Source: Apus apus
Lineage: Eukaryota; Chordata; Aves; Apodiformes; Apodidae
Length of the DNA: 64,000 nt
Assembly: GCF_020740795.1 (NCBI RefSeq)
Contig: NC_067294.1
Location: 1,116,001-1,180,000 of the forward strand
Reading direction: 5' to 3'
The translations under genes and the position numbers were made by a program. Positions 1-12,715 of this stretch are shown here, piece after piece (the first letter of the stretch is position 1; every line of letters starts with the position of its first letter). The notes under the pieces are model-generated. The model searched no databases, was not told the DNA's origin, and saw only the letters and a list, made by a program, of their open reading frames with translations.

Positions 1-626
1 TGACTGATGGGAAGAGTTTACTAACTGTCAGACTCTCAGTGGGGTGTTTGTAGCTTTCACCTGCCCTAGTGTAGATGCCACACAAACCACAGCCAGTGGT
101 GCCCCGTGCACAGGGAGTGTTTGTGCCCTAAGACCAGCCAGGTTTCAAAGAGGAAAGCTGCACATACCAGGGAGCTTTCCTGTGGTTTTTAAAAATTCAG
201 CCGAGCTAGGACAAGCATCTTATGAATTGCACGAGGATGGGGACACTCCATAAACATGTAAACGTGAACATTGGCATGGCAAGTCCCTGCAGCAGGGCAC
301 TGCAGCCTGCTGCTGGCACTGGGGTCATTCCAGGGCTGTGAGCAGCCCCCATGTCCTGGCACTCTTCTGTGCAGCAGGGACAGCAACACCTGCATCCCAC
401 GGGAGCTGCCAGGCTGCCTTTTTCATCCCAAAGTTTTTTGGCTTAGTTTGGGGTATTTTTCCACTTAGACCATCCAGGGCATCTCTCTGCCTCCCATCCT
501 CAGTTGCAACCCTGCAGGCCAGCCTGATCCCACAACTTCCCCCTGAACCAAGCTGTGGACACACGGGGAGGACAAACATCCCAGTGTCTCCAGGCTGCCC
601 ACTCGGGAGCTGGAAATAGGCAGCGT

Positions 627-664
627 GGGAGGGAGGGAGGGAGGGAGGGAGGGAGGGAGGGAGG
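627..664. repeat. (GGGA)n microsatellite
   Basis: About 9.5 uninterrupted GGGA units over 38 bp. The G-runs on the plus strand could form a G-quadruplex and the purine strand a triplex. Expected to vary in length between individuals. Confidence 0.97.
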
Positions 665-3600
665 AGCAGCTGCCGCGGCCCCACGCTCCTCCAGGTACTT
701 ACAATTGCAGCCGTCGCTCCTGCCAGGTGTTTTTGTGGTGGTTTGTTGTTTACGGAGGTGAGAAAGGGTAGAATAGCCTTCAAAAAAAATGATCTCCTTG
801 GCTCCGAGGGTCCTGTGAGGGAAACCAGCACCCGAGGCAGGGCAGTGTTTTCCTTGGAGCAGCGGGGGCAGGAGCGGACACGCAGCCTGCGGTCCTGCCG
901 CCTCTTCCCCCACGCCACGGCAAGGACCACGTTGGTGCCCACCTCTTCACAGACACGGGGGCCTCTGAACCCCCTGTCTGGGACAGGGAGGACCAGAATT
1001 AGGGCTGGGTCTTCTACCAAGGTCTGGCACATCCGAGCATGGGATTCACGCTCCTTTCTAGGCTGGAAATGAGGATGACAAAGGGACAGCCAGTGTCCCT
1101 GGGCCACCACAGCCACCCACAGCCTTCAGCTGAGAAACCCCCAGTTTCTGCCCAAAGACCATGTGCCAAAGAAGCAACATGCCTGGCTCTACAGACAGCA
1201 AAAGGTGGAAACAGCTTTCCTTGCGGCTTTACTCCAGTGGCTAGTTATCCATGGCTAATTATTCTGGAGTTTTTAGCTGACCATCTCATCTCTATTTAAC
1301 AAATTTCATCTTTGAGCTTATCTTGCTCCCATCTTTCCTTTGAAACTCTCCTTGCATGTTCTCAAGTGCTGCAGCTTCACACTGTAAGACATTTTCTCCA
1401 GCCCTGAAGTCATGCAGATAAGAAAATAATTATTTATTGGAGGATTTTCCTGGTAATAGTGATTATTATCTCGAGTTTTTGTTGAGCTGTTAAGTTACTG
1501 AGCAACAGTGTGCACAGGAAAACACAGCCCAGGGGGTTTGGTCAGGCAGCTCAGAGGCAAAAACAGGCCTTAGCAGCCACAGCTACTAGATGGTAAATTT
1601 AAAATATCAAGCAGCAAACTTCAGAACAGAATTCTTCCCTCGTGTGTTCTTAGAACTTTTCAAGACAAGCTGTGTAGTCCTTATGAAAATACTTCAGAGT
1701 GAACATCATTAACTGCCTGCATATTTTCAGCATAGTAAACCACTGCTGAGCTTATGGTGACCCCAGAAACCAAGTGATTTTCCTTGGAACAACCAAAACC
1801 GAGACTGTACCGGAAGAAGTTTGATTTCTGAGTGATGATATGTCTGCTGCTGGTTAACCATGAGGATGGATGTGGGGTTTCACTTGGCCTGGAGATGAAA
1901 CTCTCAATTCCAGCATCCTCTGCTTCTCTGGGGGAGGACATAGTACAAAGTCTGAACCCAAATTCAAATCCTGGTTTTGAAGCTTGAGCCAACCCCTTGG
2001 TAGAGCCTGGCCACCCTTCAGAGTGCAGCTGCAGGAAGTGCTGCATCTGACACCATGTGGAAATTCCCACTTTTTGCTCCTAATTCAAGCCTCCTGCCTG
2101 ATAGCAACTGTGCACTGAGATTTAAGACCTGAGTGCTGAGAGACTGGTGCGTGCTTGTGGCTGCTGGGGTGGGACCAGGGCTCAGCAGGGACATGGCACA
2201 ACAGGAGGACGAGGTCAGCCCCTTGGCATCAGAGTGTTGCACAGAGCGACATTTTGGGGCTAGAACCTGTCACCTGCCACCAGCAGAGCTGGCCTGCAAA
2301 CAGCAGCTCCCCGTAGCCACACGGCTGCACCTCCTGTCTCAAAACACTCCAAGGGAAGTGAGGAGGGAGGAGAGCTGGAGGAATCACCCATAATCAGAGC
2401 AGGAAAAGAAAGCCTTGGGGCAGTGGCTGCTGTCTGTCCATCTGTCCTTCCGTGGGCGTGCAGGGCAGGAGGTGGCAGCTTTGTGGTCTGACATTCTGCC
2501 CAGTGTCCTGCACAGACACTGGGGGCGAGTGGCAGGGGGGGTGACAGGGCAGTGGTGACATTGGCAAGTGTCACCCAAGTTAACCTCCCTGCCTGCCGGG
2601 AAGTGGGCAGCGTGTCCGGAGCAGGGTCCCCAAGCAGGGACTCCCATGCCTGGGGGCTTCTGAGCAGGAGCTGAGGGGAGAGGTACCACCCTACCCTCCA
2701 TCCCTCACTGCACCAGGGCACACCAGGTGCCCCCTGCCCAGAAGGGTTTCCTGTGTCACCACAAACTGTTTCAATTTGCAACAGCTGAGTAGTTTTCACA
2801 GCATCCCCGGTGGTTTCCAATCCCTCCCAAGGCTTTTCCCCTGGGAAGCAAACACAGGCAGACCCATGGAGGAGAGGTGCCCACAGTCCTGCACTTAACC
2901 GCCCACTGCCCAACACCAAAAACAAGGCACCTGCACTCAGCACATCATCTCTGGATCCTCAGCAGCCCAGAGCCATCCTCCTCAGGTGCCAGAGACAAGC
3001 CCACGAGGATGGTGTAACTCATGGCACGTGTTAGTGGCTGCTCCTGGCCGGTCCCACCAGCGAGGTGCCAGGAGGCAGCACTGCAGGGGAGCATGGGAGC
3101 GGGGATGAGGCTTCACGGTGGTCTCAGCATGAGCCTGCAAGGAGGAGAGGGCACTTGTAAGGGGCAGGCAGCATGTGCCATCTCCTGGAGAGGAGAGGCC
3201 CTCGGAGCTACTCTGCTAACTGCCTTTTGTAAGTAGGACACCTGTTGCAGCGCTGCTGGGGCAGCACAGCTGGAGGGAGGGAGCCAGGGAGTGGGCAGGG
3301 GAGCAGCAGCCCTCCCTCCTCCACCCCAGTGTCCCCACAGTAACTGCAGTTGCATTACTTCTGCTGCAAAGCCCAAAGGTGTCTCCTGAGACACTCCGTC
3401 CTTGGCTGGAAAGACTGAGCTGCTGCGATTCCCATCCTGTTATTCCCATGCAGCAGGTCCCACAGAACTGGCCAGCCTGGGGACACCCCCTGTGAGGCAA
3501 TGGGGTTGGCTTCTGCTGCCAGGCCTGCTCCTGTGTGGCCAGGCTCCTGGTCTGGACCCAGACAGAACACACGAGGCAAGACCCTCCTGGCAAAGCTCCT

Positions 3601-6600
3601 GCTCTTGGACTAGATTGACTCCTCCAGTGGGAACTGTAATTAAGTTAATCACTAGATTGCAAAAGGCTGTGGGTGGGCAAGGTGGGAGAGGCTGGGAGAT
3701 AATTAGAAAGCAGATCATCACCTTGTTTTCCCATCTCCCCACGGATGTTACTGAGTTTGCTGAGATGTTGCCCTGGATGCCCCAGCTTGAGGAAGAAGCT
3801 GGGGTGTCCCAGCCCCAAAGCCACACAGAGTCACACCTGGCTCTGAAGCCAAACCCCCAGATGTTCTCCCAGAGCAGGTCTGTCCTCAAGCCCCCTTCAC
3901 TCCTGTCTGACCAAACACAAACGCACTGTCACCCAACCAGACTGACTGTTTTCTGGTGGACAGCAGGAGGTGATGACAGCAGGCATTAATTTCCACTCAC
4001 AAAGGGTAAAACCTGACATAAATATTTCATTAAGCATTTAATCATATTGCTAGAGATAAAACCACCTTGCCCTTAACACTGAGTAGGAACAAGCCAACAC
4101 ACTCCGCTGATATGCACAATATTATCTATCCCATACTTTTCATATAATCTTTTATAAAGTCCTTCTAAGAGCATCCACAGTCTGAGGGATTCAAGCCATG
4201 CCTTGTGCTGCCAGCCCCTGTGCTGAGGACAGCCCAGACCCACCGTGCTGCAGCTCCTGCAGCAGCCAGCATACCAGGAAACCCCTTGCTGATCTCTTAT
4301 CCCTTCCTGGGTGAGGAAATCCATCCCACACTGTGCATCTCTAAAACTTGTGATTAATAAAATCCCTCTTTATCCAAGAGACCTTGGCTCTGCCTGCTCA
4401 AGCAGTTCTTGGATCACCCTGAAGCCCAATCTCAGCTGGCAGCAATGAGCAGAGTGTTCAGGAACCCCCTCAGGAAAGACCCAGTAGGTGGAGAAACACC
4501 AGAGCCCGAAATCCTTAAAAATATTCCACCTGCTAGAAGTGCTTTCCATTCCCATGGGTAGCACCTGAACTGCCTGGGAAGTGACTGCTGTGCCCAGGAG
4601 GCTTCAGTCAGAAGCAGGAATGGGCAGTGAGCCTGGCAGGAGGGATGCTGTCAGGTCACAGCTCAGTCCCCCCACCCTGGAAGGAATAATATTTCTGCTT
4701 TAATGGAGAAAATAATGCTTTCCAAAGGGAAACAACTGGAGCGTTTCCCACTGAACTCAGCAGAGCCTGATTAGGAGAAACTGATTTCGTTAACTGAAGT
4801 CTGACAAAACCTTAGACAACTCCTGGGTGTAGCTGGCTCCTGCCTGGTCAGAGGTTGCTGGATGATCTTTATCTGATCAGCTAAATGACAGCTGTGATTA
4901 ACTACTCGTTTCATCAGCACATGCACGGGGCTCTGAAGCGGCTCTTTCCAGGGGAGCCACAACACTTCTTCCTAAGCCTGTACAGAGGATGGTATCCAAA
5001 GCCAAGGACAATTTCAATGTATTTGAATCAATCTCCAATCCTGTTTCCTCTGCTGAGATGTCTATCAAAAACCATGGCAGTAGCCATGGGAGGTCAGGCT
5101 TAGCTGGCCACTAAATTTGTGTCATGGGAGCCAAAAGAGCCACAAAAATACCCCTGAAACCACAGACAGCCTGGTCCAAGTGCTACCTGGCAACGCAGAC
5201 ACGTAAAAACCTTCTGAGCCATTAGTAATTCCCCCAAGTTACCAAAGTCTCATCAGCACCAGCTTGGAGAACAGAGGTGTCTGGTGGAGCCTGCAGGGAT
5301 TGGAAAATGGGGAGGGAAAGGGACCTCACTCCTTCTCCACAGCCCCCAGCCTGTGCTGTTATTTCGGAGTTTGCCTGTTCTTGGCAACATGACCGGCCCT
5401 CAACGTTCAGGCTCAGATGCTTTGCAGAGTTTGGGATTTCACATCAAAGCTGCTGGTTTGGCTGCTGCAGCAGCCGTAGCCGGTGATAGAGTTTGGAACC
5501 AGACCCAAACTTCTCAGAATTTCACAGCTATTCCGGTCCCATGGCAGGCTCATCTCCTCACAGCTGCAAGGAGCAGCAGGCTGCACAGCTCCAGCCACCA
5601 CAGCTCAGCAGGGCCGGGCTAAAAACCACCCTCGGTGTTTAACTCTACTCTTTAAGTCCTTTTTCTATTAACTCAGAAAGCTTGTCCTGATTTTTTGAGG
5701 TTCTGCCATCTCCTTCCACCACCCAGGAGGAAGAGCTGGGTGCCCCTTGGCCACTGGTGGGACCCTCTGCTCCCTGCACCCACCAGGACAGACCCCCCAG
5801 TGCTGCTCCCAGCCCTGGTGCCCTTGGTTCTCAGAGGGGGTTTCTCTCGGGCAACAGAGCATGGGAAAGCTACGGGAGAGAGGTGGATGAGTGTAATACA
5901 CAGGGGTGGGAGGAAAGATGAACACAGCTGGTCTTGGACAAACACTCTCCAGCTCAGGCTCCAACTTACTGTGCCGGTGCCACCAGTGGTGTTGGCAGCA
6001 GCCGTTCCTCTCTTCCAGCAATCTCCTCTTGGAATATTTTCCTTTCTCCTTGGGGCACCAGATCACTGCAGGAGTGTGGTGTCTCTCAGCTTTCTGTTCT
6101 GCTTTGAGCTATTTAATAATTTTGTTGGGCTTCCACCCAAAGAAATAAGGCCCTTTATGTTGTCTTTGGTTCAGGTTCTCTCGCTCGTGCTTTTCAATTC
6201 CCATAAAAACCTAACATGTTCCTGCCAAAAAGTAAAATAGCAGGGCCATGAGGGGGTGGGTGTAGAGTACCCACTCCATGGTCAAAGAAGTATGAGAACA
6301 GCAGTAGTATTTAGCAAGGAGAGACAATGGGAGTGGAAAATATTCATTCAGCTCCTCTTGTGGAGTCAAAGGCAGCTGGCAAGCAATGAATTCATTCTAA
6401 TAACATCAGAAAAGACTTAAAGGAACTATGTGAAAATGCAGGAGCTGTTGCCCATCGAGCTGCTCTGTTACAGTGTCTGTACCTTGGGGGCACAGCCCTT
6501 CAGGTGCCCTGGGGCAGCAGCCCAGCCTGCTCGTGCTGGCTCCAGCCTGAGCTTGCCAAGATCCTGATCTCAGCTCTTGGCTTTGGGATATTTGTTTCTC

Positions 6601-7109
6601 ACTTCCATCTGTCATCAACCCAGGAGACTTCCAAGTGCCTTTTACCCTCTGACATTGACAGCACCTTTCTCTTACTGGCCTGGTGCTGCCTTCAGGCTTT
6701 GGCACAGCATCTGCTTAAAGGTGGATCATGACCCCACAGTTCCTTGCAAAATGAGGTTCCAATCCCTTTCCTGGGCATTCCCCAGTGACCCAGGGGAGCT
6801 CAGGATCCCACGTGAAGGAGCACTCCCATGAGACCTGTTGCTCCTGAACAGCTGGCAGTGCCCCCTACCCAGCTACACCCTTCTGCATTAGCCAGACCTT
6901 CCCCTTTCCTTTTAACCACCTTTAGTGAGATGCCAGGGGGCACAAACATGGCATAAGCTAAACTGAAAGTTCCTTTTTTCCAAATATTGTTGCTCAGTGC
7001 ATGAGTACATGTCCTGCCTGCTGTCTCCCTGCCCACCTCCCACAAAATCTAATGTTTCTTGGCCAGGTGGCACAAAGCACGAGGTAATCTTTGCTATCTG
7101 GCACAGAGT

Positions 7110-7125
7110 AGGTGTTGCAACACCT
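7110..7125. promoter_or_regulatory. 16-bp perfect palindrome upstream of the first FGF1 coding exon
   Basis: AGGTGTTG followed directly by its reverse complement CAACACCT. Each arm contains AGGTGT, the core of T-box half-sites, and the centre TTGCAA resembles a C/EBP core. It sits about 450 bp before the acceptor. The palindrome is seen directly; binding is a guess. Confidence 0.4.
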
Positions 7126-7573
7126 GGTCATAATTGTGTTTGAAAGTTATTATAGTGGAGACAGTTATTAACCTGGGCTCCCTTCCTGCCTCCTGTGGGT
7201 TTCCATCAGACACTGGGTGGTTCTCAGATTTCTGTTTTTTCGGCGTATAATTTTAGTACATACGTCAATAGAAAGCAGAAAGAAAACAGAATTTACTACA
7301 ATAAAATTAAAAGGACATTGTCCCTGCTGCCCAGCTACACCCAGGGAGGAGGTGACCCCTCTGCCACGTCCCGTGCTGGAGGCAGCAGCACCTTTGGGGC
7401 TGTGTCACTGCCCAGGTCACCATCCGTGCTGTGAACCACCTGCCCCTCAGCAGCCCAGGGACTGCCCAGGGACCACCCCCCTCCCTCCCTTCTCCCCTCC
7501 CCTCAAAAGCCTGGCACCAGCAGCTGCCGGGCGCTCGGTGCCACCCTGCCAGTCACCGCCGCGTCTCTTGCAG

Positions 7574-7593
7574 GGCTGGAGAGGCTGAGAGAG
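7574..7593 (+). other. FGF1: FGF1 5'UTR part of the first coding exon
   Basis: Twenty bases lie between the acceptor (TCTCTTGCAG, ending 7573) and the start codon, with GAGAG just before ATG. In other vertebrates FGF1 has alternative non-coding leader exons far upstream, each with its own promoter, all spliced to this acceptor. No leader exon is recognised in 1-7573, so they probably lie to the left of the window. Confidence 0.85.
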
Positions 7594-7762
7594 ATGGCTG
7601 AGGGGGAAATCACCACCTTCACCGCCCTCACCGAAACTTTCAACCTTCCCCTGGGCAACTACCAGAAACCCAAACTCCTCTACTGCAGCAACGGGGGCCA
7701 CTTCCTGCGGATCCTGCCAGACGGCAGGGTGGACGGCACCAGGGACCGCAGCGACCAGCACA
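7594..7762 (+). CDS. FGF1: FGF1 coding exon 1 (residues 1-56 plus one base)
   Basis: Start of acidic fibroblast growth factor, a heparin-dependent ligand of all FGF receptors. It folds as a beta-trefoil, has no signal peptide and is released by a non-classical route. The start codon follows an acceptor CAG at 7571-7573, leaving 20 nt of 5'UTR in this exon. The translation opens [14 protein letters not shown] and runs through [18 protein letters not shown] to TRDRSDQH, which is diagnostic of FGF1. Tyr30 and Arg50 (receptor contacts) and Asn33 (heparin contact) are present. The exon ends CAC-A before GTAAGC, so it is in phase 1. Position 24 is Gln, where mammalian FGF1 has the first Lys of the N-terminal NYKKPK nuclear signal. 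Identity is recognised from the residues; function is established for the family. Confidence 0.98.
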
Positions 7763-10700
7763 GTAAGCACACCCAGACTCCTTCCCTGCTCCTCTGATCT
7801 TCTCAGCCCTTATCAGCCAGAAAGGTGGGGCTGGGGCACCCGGGCTCTGAACCAGGCTCTTTGCTCCTGCTGTCAAGACACCTTCCAGGAGCCCGCGCAG
7901 GCACCAAACGCCCTCAGCCTGCACACAGAGCCCGGGAGCCGCGGCACGACGCTGTTTCCCACCTGACGGAGCAGCAAGTCTGCAAGTGGTTATCAAATAA
8001 GGGCAGGCAGCCATGCAGGAGCAGAGTGCTGGCTGCAGCAGAGCTGGCCTGCACAGCAAAGTGCCAGAGGGGCAGCCTCTCCTCCCACGGGCAGGCAGCC
8101 GGCACTCACCGTCCCGTGGCATCTCTGCATCTGTCACCTTTTGCTTTTTTTTTTTTCCCTGAGAATAAGCATATCTCATTGCATGCTGAAACACTTTAAA
8201 GACATGTTATGTGCATCTGTGCACGGCAAAGACTTAACGGGTTATCCGGGGCCAGAGTCTCCTCTTGCCCGTTCCTGTTCCCTGTGATGCCAGCAGTTCC
8301 AGCCCATGGGATGTTGGGGACCTGCTGCTGGGATGAACTGCCCACACAGATACCAACACTCATCTCACCATTTTCACATCCTACTGCCTTTCTAGGAGCA
8401 TGTTTGTTCTCCATAACTGGCATCAAAGTTTACCCTGGGAAGATGAACTCGTTCACCAAAAAGTGACATTTTTCTAAATGCTGTTATGAATTGCTGAAGC
8501 CCACCTGGCATAGGGCAAACCTTAATACCAAAAACCATTAGCATTATTCTGCACAGCAAGAGAAGGTGCATGTTGGTGCTATTCAGCAGCTATTCATGTC
8601 ACTGAAGGCACCAAGAGCTCTTTCCCTGCCAGCACCTCACAGGAGCAGAGCCAAGCCGAGGTGCTGAGGCCCTCCTGCTGTGTGCTGGAGCTCTCTCTCC
8701 TTGGCAGAAACCTCTGGGCTCACCATATCCTGAACATTTACTGGAATATAACTGGGACCTGCCAGGCTCCTATCTGGTTAGAAAGAAGGAAAGGGAGGGG
8801 CCATGTCTGCCTTACAAAGTGCTAAGAAAAGCACTTTTATTTTCTTTCAGCCGCAAGCGCACATGTGGCTTTCTCCCCCCGAGCTTGACCTTTCCTCTTG
8901 TTATTGTTGCTTTAATGAAAGGCAGTTTATAGGAGAGTTTTAATTATAAACACCATTTCCCCACCACGGCAGCGCTGGGGGACGGGCAAGGATGAGCTCC
9001 CCAAGGCTGGATAACCCTGCAGAGGGCTGGCAGCCTCCAGCTGGGAATAAACCCGACGCTAACCCCGCGCAACCCCCTGCACCAGGCGGGTGAGGACGCT
9101 GACCCAAAGGACCCACAGAAGACCCACAGACTGCAGAGGCTGTACGAGCTCACCAGGCATTTCTGCCAAGTTTTAACAGAGCTGAGACGTTGCTGGAGTC
9201 AGAAGGGCACATGGAGATGGCCACATGCTCCAGGATACTCAGCAGAGCCAGCAGCAAGGTGGCATCTGCTGGGACACAGGTGCTAATGAGGACATATGTC
9301 CAGCCCCAGCACGCTCCCACCTCACCAGATGCTGACCTGGAGCTGTGTCTTGGGAAATCTCTGCCAGAAAGGAACCTCCTGGATATAATCTTGTAAACCC
9401 GGATATCCAAACATGCAAATATTTTCAGAGGAAACCCCTTGAAGGGCTGGGTGCCAGGCAAGCAGCCCTGCCAGCACTGTGCCCTGCCACCGATCACCGA
9501 CTGATGGCTGCCCACCATCCTGCCCTGGCACCACTGCATCCCTGACCACCAGCTGTGCCTTGGGATACTGCTTGCATTGCTGGGACAGTTTGGAGCAAGC
9601 TGGATCCACATGGGAAACCCGAGTGTGGCAGCAGGGAGCCAGACCCCTGGGGAGGGCTGAGGCCCAGGGATGCCCACAGAGCCAGCGCTGCACTGAGCCT
9701 GCACTGCTGCTGGGCACACAGCTGCCCACCCCACCTGTGTTTTGTTACAGATAAATTCTTATTCTTATAATTCTTATTTTCACCTTAACTAGCCTTGCCA
9801 GGAGCATTAAGGAGAACAGAAGCCATCACTCACTCTAAGCCCTCTCCATCCAGCCCTACAAAATGATTCCAGTACTGCATCCCTTGCTGCCATGCGTGGG
9901 CATCTCCAGCTTGTCCTGCAAAATGAAAACTTACCAGGACACTGTAGACCCTCGAGGATGAAGCCCATGCTTGTTTCCACTAACAGCCTTATTTTCTCCA
10001 TTTCATCCCATTACTTCATGGGAGGGAATATCTGCACAGACCTATAAAAAGTGCGAGAATTTATGTGCAAGCTTCTCCCTCTCTCTGATGACCAGAGACC
10101 TTAATGTCCCCATGGGCAGCTGGAGGGTCCCCTCACTCCCTCTCTGAGGCATTTTCAAGGACAGGATCATAACTTGTATCTCATTTCCCTCTTTCCCTGC
10201 TGGATGTCTCCTTGGCCACATCCTGGGGCTGCAGCACAGCAGCCAGTGCAAGGTGGGCTGGGGGCTCTCCTGCTGCCATGCTTGCCAGCCCCCAGCCTGA
10301 ACCAGGGAATGCATATTACTGCAGATCTACACCCAGGCAACTTACTAATTAGCCATCATTTACTGAGCAGGAAATGCCAAATATGAATGTGAACCATTAC
10401 AGCAAAGATTTCACTGGGATGGGGGCTTCTGCCATGCCAAGAGGTGACATTACCTTTTACTTCATCCAGAAAAGGGTAAATTAAAAAAGGAAGGAAGGAG
10501 CTGGAGCTGAGGCATCCATTAACACTCCATTCAAACCAACCTAAATATTTCTGTTATAGACCTCTCCAGTATAAGCTCAGGAATAAACACAGAGTAGGGG
10601 ATTGGAATGGTCCCTTGGAAGAGCTGGATTTTGCAAGTGACAGTCTGCATATCACCACCAGAAATAGGAACCAGAAACAGAAAGGTTAAATCTGCTGTGT

Positions 10701-11535
10701 CGAGTAGAAGATTCTGAGCAGGCCTCATCTCTGGGAGGTGGCCCAGACACCCTGGCCTGCAGTTGACCCACTCCCCTCCCACACTACAAGACCAATAAGG
10801 AGCTTTTTTTGCCCTGGAGTTTCCTAGTCAAGGTCCAGCATTGGTGGCGGGGACGGGAAGCTGGTGTCCCGCGGCCACACGAACCTCCGCAGCGTCACCA
10901 ACCAACCCCTCGCCCCCGCGCCCGCAGGCTCGGGTCCTGGGTCAGCATCAACTTCACCTCAGTGCCACAAGCTGGGACAATCTCAGATGTGGCTGACGGC
11001 CGCCAAAGGAGGTATTTCTGGGGATGAGAGTCAGCCCATCTCTCCCCTCTCCGCCTACGGCGCGTGGGATCCCGCAGGAACCTGCCGGAGGGGATGCTTT
11101 GGATCAGGGTTCTGCAGCGTCTGCCCATCCCTGGGTTAGCTCCCAAAATACTTCTTCATGTGTCACTCCTTCAGTGCCTCGTCAAAACCACATGAGAAAT
11201 TTTTTAATTAGAGCCAGAATTAAAACCCCAATCTCCTGTGTCCCATTCCAGCATCCTAACCAAAAGACTGCCCTTCCTTTGATGTAAAATAAGGAAAAAA
11301 TTGGTCTCGGGTTCCTAAAGCATGGTTCTGGGGTTCCTTTGAAGGAGAGGGTACAAGTTATTACATGCAGTACTGTTCCTTATAAACTCCGTATAAGCTG
11401 AGCTTCAGAACAAAAAAACCCTCATAACTTTCCAAGCAGCTTGGACACTATCTTGACAACCTTTTTTATTTCTTCCCTCCCCCCGCCCCCCCTTTTTTTT
11501 TCCTATTACCTTTGTTGCTTTATTTTTACTTTCAG
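7763..11535 (+). other. FGF1: FGF1 intron 1 (3,773 bp)
   Basis: The intron is bounded by GTAAGC at 7763 and TTTCAG at 11535. It is short compared with mammals, in line with compact avian introns. It holds a regulatory-looking block at 8815-8960, a locally CpG-rich stretch at about 10845-11090 and a pyrimidine tract ahead of the acceptor at 11461-11535. A weak CR1-tail-like string is seen near 10511-10557. No other exon is supported. Confidence 0.9.
8815..8960 (+). promoter_or_regulatory. Candidate conserved regulatory block in FGF1 intron 1
   Basis: A block with a TTTTATTTTCTTTCAG acceptor-like string, a TTGACCTTTCC nuclear-receptor half-site-like motif, TTATTGTTG (SOX-like) and AATTATAAA, set between GC-richer flanks. 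It reads like a vertebrate conserved non-coding element. No alignment was possible, so conservation is inference. Confidence 0.3.
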
Positions 11536-11639
11536 TTCAGCTCCAGCTCAGCACAGAAAGCGTGGGAGAGGTGTACATCCAGAGCACCCAGTCAGGTCAC
11601 TACCTGGCCATGGACCCCAACGGGCTGCTCTATGGCTCG
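11536..11639 (+). CDS. FGF1: FGF1 coding exon 2 (residues 57-91)
   Basis: Middle coding exon of FGF1, 104 nt, the same length as the matching mammalian exon. The acceptor is TTTACTTTCAG ending at 11535; the donor TCG/GTAAGT starts at 11640. The first two bases complete an Ile codon begun in exon 1, and the exon ends in phase 0. It encodes [16 protein letters not shown] followed by [19 protein letters not shown], part of the second trefoil lobe. The HYLAMD and GLLYGS stretches are hallmark FGF core motifs. It differs from mammals at several surface positions (for example Gln in place of Lys after GEVYI, and SGH in place of TGQ). No frameshift or stop is present. Confidence 0.98.
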
Positions 11640-12715
11640 GTAAGTGGAGGTTTGTGTGGGCCCAGCCTTGGTGGGATTTGAGGTTTGCAGAGATCTCGTC
11701 CTGCTGAGTAATGCAAACCACAAGCAACAATTGGCCTCTGTGTGTTATTTTGGTAGCTGGATGGCCGCTCTTCATTCGGCTTCATTTTGGGGTGGGGTGG
11801 GGGGGAGAGATAAGTAAATAATACAATAAGACCAATTACTACCCTGCCTCAAACACCTGACAAATATCATGTTTCATGTCTGGAGCAGCAGCTGCTTTAT
11901 GTCCCCACAGCAGCTGCCAGCTCTGCAAGCTGGGCTGGAGAGGGACCCCAACACTGCAGGGCAGGGACACCCCTAGCCCTTTCAGCATTTTGCCCACAAC
12001 TCTGCCTGTGCTGGACACCCCTTCATGGCTCTGAGAGCCATTCAGGGTTGTTCCCAGGCAATGGCCTGCAGCCACCAAGCAAAGACTTCCCCACATTTTT
12101 CCTTTGCATCCTGGTTGCCCTGAGTCCTTGCATCTGCAGCACCCCTGTGCACGTGGGATCATGCAAGGCTGGAGCTTATTCCCCAGTGGAGGGCACAGAG
12201 TCACCAAAAATATTCTGGATCTTTGAGAATGGTCCCATTTATAGCAAATAGTGTGACACATAATCCTGGTCACAAGGTGCTTAGTCCCACCAAGGGCTGT
12301 TCTGTTCCCTGTGCTCCAGCCCTGAACCCGCAGCCACCACCACACAGGTTAGTGCCAGGTTGGGCTCACAGGGCACGGGGCAGGCCCAGGTCCTGCCAAG
12401 TAAAATGCCCAGGTCATGGATAAATTAATGCAGGAGTGGCACAGGGGATTACAGCAAAGCAACCTGGACTAGTAGGAGGTGTCCCTGCCCATGGCAGGGG
12501 GTTGGAACTGGATGATCTTTAAGGTCCCTTCCAACCCAAACCAGCCTGTGATTCTAGGATCCTACTTACCTCCATGCTTTACCTGTGAGCTTTGCTGGGG
12601 CACGGAGATCCCGGCAGTGGGTCTGGGGAGCATCCTAGCTGGGACGGCTGCATTAGAAACAGCATCCTCCTCCCTGCAGCATCACCCTGCCTCACTGTTG
12701 CTACCCCTCTTCCAG
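11640..12715 (+). other. FGF1: FGF1 intron 2 (1,076 bp)
   Basis: GTAAGT donor at 11640 and a pyrimidine-rich CTCTTCCAG acceptor ending at 12715. A G-run (about 11790-11806) and a CR1 3' tail at 12450-12558 lie inside it. The CR1 tail ends only about 160 bp before the acceptor. Confidence 0.92.
12450..12558 (+). mobile_element. CR1 retroposon 3' fragment in FGF1 intron 2
   Basis: Matches the 3' end of avian CR1 LINEs in sense orientation: AACCTGG-ACTAG, GGTGTCCCTGCCCATGGCAG, then TTGGAACTGGATGATCTTTA, GGTCCCTTCCAACC and a decayed tail (GTGATTCTAGGATCC). Heavily 5'-truncated at about 110 bp, as is usual for CR1. Confidence 0.92.

Larger units (their letters stand above)
1..7573 (+). other. 5' region of FGF1: upstream flank or leader intron
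   Basis: No coding exon is supported here. Content: a GGGA microsatellite at 627-664, AT-rich patches at about 1420-1500 and 4015-4150, and a 16-bp perfect palindrome at 7110-7125. Apparent long reading frames (for example 325-1116 minus and 2260-2943 minus) come from GC-rich low-stop sequence and resemble no known family. From other vertebrates this should be intron between distant non-coding leader exons and the first coding exon. Confidence 0.6.

Noticed and set aside
325..1116. 263-residue minus-strand frame
   Set aside because: Passes through the GGGA microsatellite, with no family resemblance and no supporting splice sites.
2260..2943. 227-residue minus-strand frame upstream of FGF1
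   Set aside because: Low-complexity composition, no domain, and it sits where an FGF1 leader intron is expected.
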